Positions 58,596-64,000 of a stretch of 64,000 bases of DNA are shown piece after piece. This DNA is from Chondrocystis sp. NIES-4102 (GTDB lineage Bacteria; Cyanobacteriota; Cyanobacteriia; Cyanobacteriales; Xenococcaceae), in the NCBI GenBank assembly GCA_002368355.1, contig AP018281.1:3782001-3846000 (forward strand), in the 5' to 3' direction. The stretch's first letter is position 1. Every line of letters begins with the position of its first letter. Under the pieces are notes generated by a model that had not been told where the DNA came from, ran no database searches, and saw only the letters and a list, made by a program, of their open reading frames with translations. The position numbers were made by a program, and so were the translations under genes.

Positions 58596-58667
58596 TGGGG
58601 TGTCGCCAAGCGGTAAGGCATCGGGTTTTGGTCTCGACATTCCTAGGTTCGAATCCTAGCACCCCAG
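58596..58667 (+). tRNA. tRNA-Gln (anticodon TTG)
   Basis: A complete cloverleaf: acceptor TGGGGTG/CACCCCA, D arm GCC...GGC, anticodon stem TCGGG/CTCGA with loop TTTTGGT giving anticodon TTG, and T arm CTAGG-TTCGAAT-CCTAG. The discriminator is G and the CCA end is not encoded. T at position 1 paired with A is normal for tRNA-Gln. Confidence 0.96.
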
Positions 58668-58887
58668 TTTTTAAGAAATTATTTTATTTAAATCAAGATT
58701 TAACTTAGTTAAATTTTTAATCTATAGGTACTCGTTACAAGATAACCTTTTGTTAACTTAAATTTAGCTAGCAATTAACTGTATCATTTTATACTGTTCA
58801 AATTAGCGAATTATTATAAGGGCTTTAGGAAGATCTAACTGATTGACCCTTGCACGGTTCAATCTCCTTCTAAAAACCAGTGCCTAA

Positions 58888-58912
58888 TGCCTAATACAAG
58901 CGTGCCTATGAA
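58888..58912. repeat. 25-bp inverted repeat, right copy
   Basis: TGCCTAATACAAGCGTGCCTATGAA, the reverse complement of 58406-58430 with a single mismatch. Confidence 0.85.
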
Positions 58913-58978
58913 AAGAGCAATGCGCTTAAATTCCGCGATTATCGCACCTTCTGGCTAAAAGTTCGTCAGAGGAAGTAT

Positions 58979-59695
58979 TTGATAGTAGTGAATAAATTCC
59001 AATCGAGCAATTTACTGTTAACAGCTTTACCAATATCAGAATATCAACGTCTTTTACCTCATTGCCAATTAGTTTTATTAACCCCAGGGGAAATAATTTA
59101 TCAGTCTGGCGAAAAAATTAAATATATTTACTTTCTAGAGTCGGGTTTAATTTCCTTAATAACTATCTTGGAAAGTGGTGCAACCATAGAAGCAGCCAGG
59201 GTGGGAAAGGAAGGATTAATTGGTATGCCGATAATTTTAGGTAATGATTTTAGTATTAATTCCGCTATAGTATTGATTGCTGGTAGGGCAATAAGATTAG
59301 AAGCAGAAATTTTACAGCAGGAGTTTCAACGTGGGGAACAATTACAAAAATTAATCCTACTATACATTCAGATACGTTTAACTCAGTTAATGCAAAATGT
59401 AGCTTGTTATGGACAACATAGAATTGAACAAAGACTAGCTCGTTTACTATTGTCTATTTATGACTATCTTCAGCAACCCGAATTTACCCTAACTCAAGAA
59501 GCGATCGCTACAATATTAGGAGTACGTCGATCTGGTATTACAGTTGCTGCCTCTAAACTACAGCAAGACAAGATCATTTATTATCGTCGCGGTAAAATAA
59601 CTATCCTCAATCCCATAGAGTTAGAAAGGGTGAGTTGTGAGTGTTATAGGGTAATTAAGGGTGAATTTAAGAAACTATTCACATTTAATGTTTAA
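58979..59695 (+). CDS. Crp/Fnr family transcriptional regulator
   Basis: A 238-residue regulator. The N-terminal cyclic-nucleotide-binding fold (LTPGEIIYQSGEKIKYIYFL ... ESGATIEAARVGKEGLIG) is followed by a dimerisation helix and a C-terminal helix-turn-helix (LTQEAIATILGVRRSGITVA, then YYRRGKITILNP). The ligand-contact residues of cAMP-binding Crp are not evident, so the effector is unknown. The TTG start at 58979 follows GAGGA; GTG at 58988 is the alternative. It sits upstream of the small gene at 59779 and the CHAD protein gene, which it might control (inference). Confidence 0.85.
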   Translation: MIVVNKFQSSNLLLTALPISEYQRLLPHCQLVLLTPGEIIYQSGEKIKYIYFLESGLISLITILESGATIEAARVGKEGLIGMPIILGNDFSINSAIVLIAGRAIRLEAEILQQEFQRGEQLQKLILLYIQIRLTQLMQNVACYGQHRIEQRLARLLLSIYDYLQQPEFTLTQEAIATILGVRRSGITVAASKLQQDKIIYYRRGKITILNPIELERVSCECYRVIKGEFKKLFTFNV

Positions 59696-59778
59696 AAGCG
59701 TACATACAAGCTAGATTTCATTTTGTAATCATTAATACAAGATATCAGAGAAATTACTTTGTTAGTGAGAAGAAAGCT

Positions 59779-59973
59779 ATGTATAAGCAAGAGCAGTCAG
59801 AAAAAATAGTTGTTGCAGCCTATTTACAATTTTTCGCCCAAGAGGTGATTAATTTATGCGATCGTGATGATTGTCAACAGTTTGATTTGGCGACTTATGA
59901 ACAAATTAGACAATTATGGCTAGAATTAAAACAAGAGAAGCCAGAAATAGTTAATTACATTCAAGAGAAGTAG
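59779..59973 (+). CDS. Small hypothetical protein
   Basis: A 64-residue soluble protein beginning MYKQEQSEKIVVAAYLQFFA and ending EIVNYIQEK. It is helical and slightly acidic; no family recognised. The CHAD gene begins 10 nt after its stop, so the two are probably one transcript. Whether it is truly expressed cannot be decided by sequence alone, but the spacing and the regular codon usage argue for a real gene. Confidence 0.55.
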   Translation: MYKQEQSEKIVVAAYLQFFAQEVINLCDRDDCQQFDLATYEQIRQLWLELKQEKPEIVNYIQEK

Positions 59974-59983
59974 AAAAAATTAG

Positions 59984-60940
59984 ATGAGTAATCAAGAAAC
60001 CGCCGTAACTTTAGGAGATTACGGTAAAGTTGCTATTAAGCAGCATTTCAAGAAGATAGATAAACACGAAGCTAAAGTATTAAAAGATAAAGATCCAGAA
60101 GAATTGCACCAGATGAGGGTGGGTATTCGACGTTTACGCAGTGCAATGATTGGATTTGATCAGGCGATCGCTCTACCTAAAACCGCCACAGAAAAAAGTG
60201 CAGGAGACATCGGCAAAGTATTAGGTGATTTGCGAGATTTAGATGTTTTAAAATTAGCTATAGAATCCAAATATTTACCCAATTTACCGAGCGACGAGCA
60301 GGAATATATAGCTGAGGTTATTAAGGTAATTAGTAAAAAACGTAAGCAAGCTTTTAAAAAAGTAAAATCCACTTTAAAGAGTAAAGAGTATCAAGAGTTT
60401 AAACAAGGATTAGAAAATTGGCTAGAAAAACCAAAATATAAAGCGATCGCAGCGACTAATATTGATTTAACCTTAGCTGATTTACTATTACCTCAAGCTA
60501 GTAAGTTATTACTACATCCTGGTTGGTTATTAGGGGTTGAGATAGTAGAGGGAAATATTACTTTTAATCCCAATTTATCTATAGATCAAGTGCAAGCTAT
60601 CTTAGAAACTCAGGAAAATAGCTTACATTCTCTGAGGAAAGAAGCCAAAAAAACACGTTATAACATGGCTTTATTTACACAGTTTTATGACGAGCGGTAT
60701 TTAGAATATTTAGATAAAATTGCCGATCTTCAAGAAGTATTAGGTGAGATTCAGGATTGTTATGTTTTGAGGGAATTTTTAAGCGAGATTTTTGATAAGA
60801 AACTAGAGAAAAAATTACCAAGTTTAATTAAACAATTTAGCGAGAAACGTTATCAAAAGTGGCAAGAATGGCAAGACTTACAACAGCAGTTTTTAGATTT
60901 AAAAACTCGACACGAATTTCTTAGAGCAATTATCGGTTAA
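59984..60940 (+). CDS. CHAD domain-containing protein
   Basis: A 318-residue protein consisting of one CHAD domain, an all-helical fold with conserved histidines and basic residues that binds polyphosphate. Hallmarks are ELHQMRVGIRRLRSAM near residue 42, ILGDLRDLDVLKLA-like VLGDLRDLDVLKLAI, and the second-half repeat HSLRKEAKKTRYNMALF with LQEVLGEIQDCYVL. Cytosolic; likely associated with polyphosphate granules (known for the family). Follows the small gene at 59779 by 10 nt. Confidence 0.9.
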   Translation: MSNQETAVTLGDYGKVAIKQHFKKIDKHEAKVLKDKDPEELHQMRVGIRRLRSAMIGFDQAIALPKTATEKSAGDIGKVLGDLRDLDVLKLAIESKYLPNLPSDEQEYIAEVIKVISKKRKQAFKKVKSTLKSKEYQEFKQGLENWLEKPKYKAIAATNIDLTLADLLLPQASKLLLHPGWLLGVEIVEGNITFNPNLSIDQVQAILETQENSLHSLRKEAKKTRYNMALFTQFYDERYLEYLDKIADLQEVLGEIQDCYVLREFLSEIFDKKLEKKLPSLIKQFSEKRYQKWQEWQDLQQQFLDLKTRHEFLRAIIG

Positions 60941-61448
60941 ATATTTAAACTCTTCTTAATTTAGTTACTTGGATTTGCCGATAAAGTTTAAGGTAAATAA
61001 ACTATAAATAACAAGCTATTCAACGGGTAATTAACTGCTCGACTAGCTCAAATATCTATTGCCTTAACCATTTGCCCCCCAATAGTTAATCATTACCTAT
61101 CAAATATTTAACCCAAAAATTACTTTTGCTTAATCTAAAAAGCTCAAGATTGTATTTGGAGCAATAAAAGTTTTCAAAATTAAATATTTCCCAAGCAATC
61201 TAACAAACTAAACCTAATCAACTGATATAACGCAAAAAAGTATAACAGTAGAGGCGATAAAGAAGTTAACTACTTAAGGCACTTCACTACTTTAATATCC
61301 TCATGAATTTACTAATAGCTACCAGGTGATGTTTATTAGTTAAAACTTGTCTTGGAAATATAAACAATTGAAAAAATAAAGCGCACCAAATCAAAATACA
61401 TCTCGAAAAATTGTAATTGCTAATTATTAGCAGCACAAGCAACAAATC
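60941..61448. other. AT-rich intergenic region upstream of the PhoA-like gene
   Basis: 508 bases without a supported gene. One CTTAACC (61063-61069) resembles half of a cyanobacterial Pho box, but no second or third copy is found at the expected 11-bp period, so phosphate control is not shown. Confidence 0.55.
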
Positions 61449-64000
61449 ATGAGCAAAAGTAATAATAATAGCGTCATATTTATTCACCCAGACGGTTCAA
61501 GTCCTTCCCACTTCGCAGCAGGACGTTTAGCATCCGAAGGGACAGATGGTAGACTAAACTGGGACGAGATGACTAATGCAGGGGTTTATCTGGGACATCT
61601 AGATGATCAAATAGTAGCAACCTCTAATGCTGGTGCAGTAGCCCACGCCTACGGTATAAAACCTCATGCAGGTAGTTACGGTTTGGATGAAGAGGGGAAT
61701 CCCTATACCTCCCTCTCAGGTCAATCTGGCACAACTATTATGGAAGAAGCGATCGCCCAAGGTAAGGCTACAGCGATTATTAATTCTGGTTTTATTGCCG
61801 AACCTGGTACAGGTGTATTTCTAGCCGATACTGAAAATCGTAGCAACGTTACAGAAATAACCGCCGAAATAGTAGAATCTGGGACTAATGCTATTTTGGG
61901 TGGTGGTGAAATTCACTATCTGCCTAAAGGTACAATTGGGCGTTTTGGGGAAGAGGGTATCCGTGAAGATGGACGTAACCTAATCCAAGAAGCCGAGGAT
62001 ATGGGTTATACCGTTGTTTATACCCTAGAAGAATTACAAAATCTTTCTGCCGATACCGAAAAAGTTTTAGGAATATTTGCTGCTGAGGATACATATAATG
62101 ATCTTCCTGAAGGGGCGTTAAAAGCCGAGGGTTTTGTAGATCAAGAGGGTAATTTAATTACCTATGGACAGCCAGGTAATGAAAATCCGCCAACTGTTGC
62201 TCAAATGTTGCAAGCTACCCTAGACTTAGAAGTTTTCAACAATAATGAAAATGGAATGTTTGTTGTCCTAGAAGAAGAAGGAACAGACAATTTTGGTAAT
62301 AATAATAATGCTGTGGGGACAATAGATGCAGTATTAAGAGCAGATGAAGCGATAGGCGTTGCCCAAGATTATATTGATCATGTTAATCCTAATACTTTGC
62401 TAGTTACTGCTGCTGATAGTGATGGCGGTGGTTTAGAAGTAGATGATGTAGAAGGAGAAACTGTAGGCACAACTGAGATACAACCACCCTTCGATACCCA
62501 AATTCCCTACGATGGCACAACTGGGAGTGATACCAAACCTTTTACCACTGGTGCGCCCGATGCCAATGGCGATACTTTTGATTATGGTGTTCTCTGGGCT
62601 GGTGTTCCAGATTTTGCTGGCAGTATTGTTTCTAAAACCTATGGTTTAAATGCCGAGGAACTTCCCAGCACTGTAGACAATACAGGTATCTACCGCCTGA
62701 TGTATCAAACTCTATTTGATGTTGAGTTAGATCCCCCACAAGGTGTTCCCGATGGCATTGCACCTGCTCCCGAACCTACCGAAGATACAGGTAATGTCAT
62801 TTTTATACACCCAGACGGCACAAGTCCCTCACATTACGCTGCTGCACGCTTTGCTTCCCAAGGAACAGATGGCAGATTAAATTGGGATAACATGACTGAT
62901 GCAGGGGTTTATTTAGGACACCTAGATGATCAAATAGTTTCCACTTCTAATGCTGGGGCGGTAGTTCATGCTTACGGAATTAAACCTCATGCTGGTAGTT
63001 ACGGTTTGGATGAAGAGGGAAATCCCTATACTTCCCTTTCGGGGCAAACAGGCACAACCATTATGGAAGAAGCGATCGCCCAAGGTAAGCCCACAGCGAT
63101 TATTAATTCTGGTTTTATTGCTGAACCTGGTACTGGTGTATTTCTAGCGGATGCCGAAAATCGTGATGACGTAACAACTATTACCGCCGAAATAGTAGAA
63201 TCTGGGGCTAATGTGATTATGGGTGGTGGTGAAATCCACTATCTACCTAAAGGCACAGTCGGACGTTTTGGTGAAGAGGGTATCCGCGAAGACGGTAGAA
63301 ACCTGATTGCAGAGGCGGAGGCTAATGGTTACACCATTGTTTATAATCGTGAAGAGTTGAATAATTTGCCTGCTGATGCAGATAAGATTTTGGGTATCTT
63401 TGCAGCCGAAGACACCTATAACGATACAGATGAAGCAGCTTTAGCAGAATTCGGCTTAGTTGATGAAAATGGCGAACTTATTCTTTATGGACAACCTGGT
63501 AATGAAAATCCGCCAACTGTCGCCGAAATGTTAGACGTAACTTTAGGGTTGGATAAATTTGCCCATGCTGAAGACGGTTTTATGGTTGTCTTAGAAGAAG
63601 AAGGATCAGATAACTTTGCTAATAATAATAATGGTGCAGGTACAATTGAAGCGACTTTAAGAGCAGATGCAGCTATTGGTGTCGCTCAAGATTTCGTTAA
63701 TAATGTTGATCCTAATACCCTGGTTTTAACTGCTGCTGATAGTGATGCTGGAGGTTTAGAAGTTATTGATGTGGATGCTGATAGTGAAACCGTAGGAGAT
63801 ATTGGCGTACAATCAGAAACTGTTTCCTTTGGTGATGATGCGGATGGTATTTCTGTTCCTCTAGATGGTACTACAGGTAACGATACAGTACCGTTTACTA
63901 CAGGTGCGCCTGATGCAGACGGCGATAGTTTTGATTTTGGTTTATCCTATGTAAGTACTACAGATGTGGCGGGTAGTATTGTTTCTAAAGCTTACGGCTT
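61449..64000 (+). CDS. Protein with tandem alkaline-phosphatase-like (PhoA-fold) domains, 5' part
   Basis: An open frame of at least 850 codons running off the right edge. Residues from about 9 to 450 form one PhoA-like domain and the next 400 residues a second, strongly similar one; the period is 1323 bp (441 codons), measured between the two starts of VIFIHPDG. Shared landmarks are HPDGxSPSH (metal-binding aspartate), SNAGAVxHAYGIKPHAGSYG, LGGGEIHYLPKG-like blocks, ENPPTV, LEEEGxDNF and TAADSD. By eye against E. coli PhoA, the nucleophilic serine region TDSAAS reads TSNAGA, and two zinc histidines read Asn and Ser. No signal peptide; export may rely on a C-terminal RTX-type region outside the window. 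ATG at 61449. Confidence 0.75.
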   Translation, partial: MSKSNNNSVIFIHPDGSSPSHFAAGRLASEGTDGRLNWDEMTNAGVYLGHLDDQIVATSNAGAVAHAYGIKPHAGSYGLDEEGNPYTSLSGQSGTTIMEEAIAQGKATAIINSGFIAEPGTGVFLADTENRSNVTEITAEIVESGTNAILGGGEIHYLPKGTIGRFGEEGIREDGRNLIQEAEDMGYTVVYTLEELQNLSADTEKVLGIFAAEDTYNDLPEGALKAEGFVDQEGNLITYGQPGNENPPTVAQMLQATLDLEVFNNNENGMFVVLEEEGTDNFGNNNNAVGTIDAVLRADEAIGVAQDYIDHVNPNTLLVTAADSDGGGLEVDDVEGETVGTTEIQPPFDTQIPYDGTTGSDTKPFTTGAPDANGDTFDYGVLWAGVPDFAGSIVSKTYGLNAEELPSTVDNTGIYRLMYQTLFDVELDPPQGVPDGIAPAPEPTEDTGNVIFIHPDGTSPSHYAAARFASQGTDGRLNWDNMTDAGVYLGHLDDQIVSTSNAGAVVHAYGIKPHAGSYGLDEEGNPYTSLSGQTGTTIMEEAIAQGKPTAIINSGFIAEPGTGVFLADAENRDDVTTITAEIVESGANVIMGGGEIHYLPKGTVGRFGEEGIREDGRNLIAEAEANGYTIVYNREELNNLPADADKILGIFAAEDTYNDTDEAALAEFGLVDENGELILYGQPGNENPPTVAEMLDVTLGLDKFAHAEDGFMVVLEEEGSDNFANNNNGAGTIEATLRADAAIGVAQDFVNNVDPNTLVLTAADSDAGGLEVIDVDADSETVGDIGVQSETVSFGDDADGISVPLDGTTGNDTVPFTTGAPDADGDSFDFGLSYVSTTDVAGSIVSKAYG
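61473..62795. repeat. 1323-bp tandem coding repeat, unit 1 (unit 2 starts 62796)
   Basis: The unit from GTCATATTTATTCACCCAGA to the next GTCATTTTTATACACCCAGA is repeated in frame, with most residues identical over long stretches, for example HAGSYGLDEEGNPYTSLSG in both. The second unit continues to the right edge and its end, or a third unit, cannot be seen. Confidence 0.85.

Larger units (their letters stand above)
58413..58978. other. Intergenic region around tRNA-Gln
   Basis: 566 bases without a protein gene. It contains the two copies of an inverted repeat, a GC-rich hairpin (58457-58497), the tRNA promoter and the tRNA. From 58680 to 58890 nothing else is recognised. Confidence 0.7.

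Noticed and set aside
61063-61069. CTTAACC as a Pho box for the PhoA-like gene
   Set aside because: Only one copy; Pho boxes need at least two or three copies at 11-bp period, and none are found.
61287-61487. Minus-strand frame overlapping the start of the PhoA-like gene
   Set aside because: No family match; it overlaps a clearly coding start on the other strand and lies in AT-rich DNA.

Overview
The window comes from a cyanobacterium. It carries cyanobacterial housekeeping blocks (petB-petD, ctpA, the atpI/B/E/G'/F/H/A/G operon without beta and epsilon, a CpcT-type phycobilin lyase), many GCGATCGC (HIP1) octamers, AT-rich DNA and heptamer/octamer tandem repeats between genes. The genus cannot be read from the sequence; a Pleurocapsales- or Chroococcales-like low-GC lineage is my guess.

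Layout. 1-6 kb: 5' part of an oligopeptide-type binding lipoprotein (minus), a DUF29 protein, a Gfo/Idh/MocA oxidoreductase bracketed by inverted heptamer arrays, a DUF4327 small protein and a TPR protein. 6-12 kb: a pseudo-receiver/DUF3685 (Ycf55-like) protein, then a 1197-residue protein joining a PstS-like binding domain, a membrane helix and a long acidic repeat tail. 12-19 kb: ammonium transporter with a putative NtcA site, MoaE, and a hybrid histidine kinase followed 8 nt later by a REC-GGDEF-EAL protein. 19-29 kb: SDR, an acidic RTX-associated-type protein, CpcT, MutM, a universal stress protein, a flavin disulfide reductase with a TVP38 membrane protein, and a membrane-anchored GTPase. 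29-36 kb: the rimP-nusA-ylxR-infB operon. 36-39 kb: petBD divergent from ctpA. 39-48 kb: DUF1499, pentapeptide and membrane proteins, dapB, an RDD protein, rpmG-rpsR-RNase II/R, cytosine deaminase with rsmI, and a stand-alone PATAN protein. 48-55 kb: atp operon. 55-61 kb: ADP-ribosylglycohydrolase, methyltransferase, alpha/beta hydrolase, tRNA-Gln inside a long inverted repeat, and a Crp/Fnr regulator followed by a CHAD protein. 61.4 kb to the end: a protein with tandem PhoA-like domains, open at the right edge.

Most of the window is ordinary core genome. The points worth a second look are: (1) the binding-domain/acidic-tail protein at 7874-11467, whose gene contains three separate repeat expansions; (2) the tandem PhoA-like domains, in which the serine nucleophile and two zinc histidines appear replaced; (3) the inverted-repeat-bounded tRNA-Gln segment; (4) the kinase/c-di-GMP pair; (5) the small intergenic repeat arrays. 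I found no CRISPR array, prophage, intact insertion sequence or known defence system.
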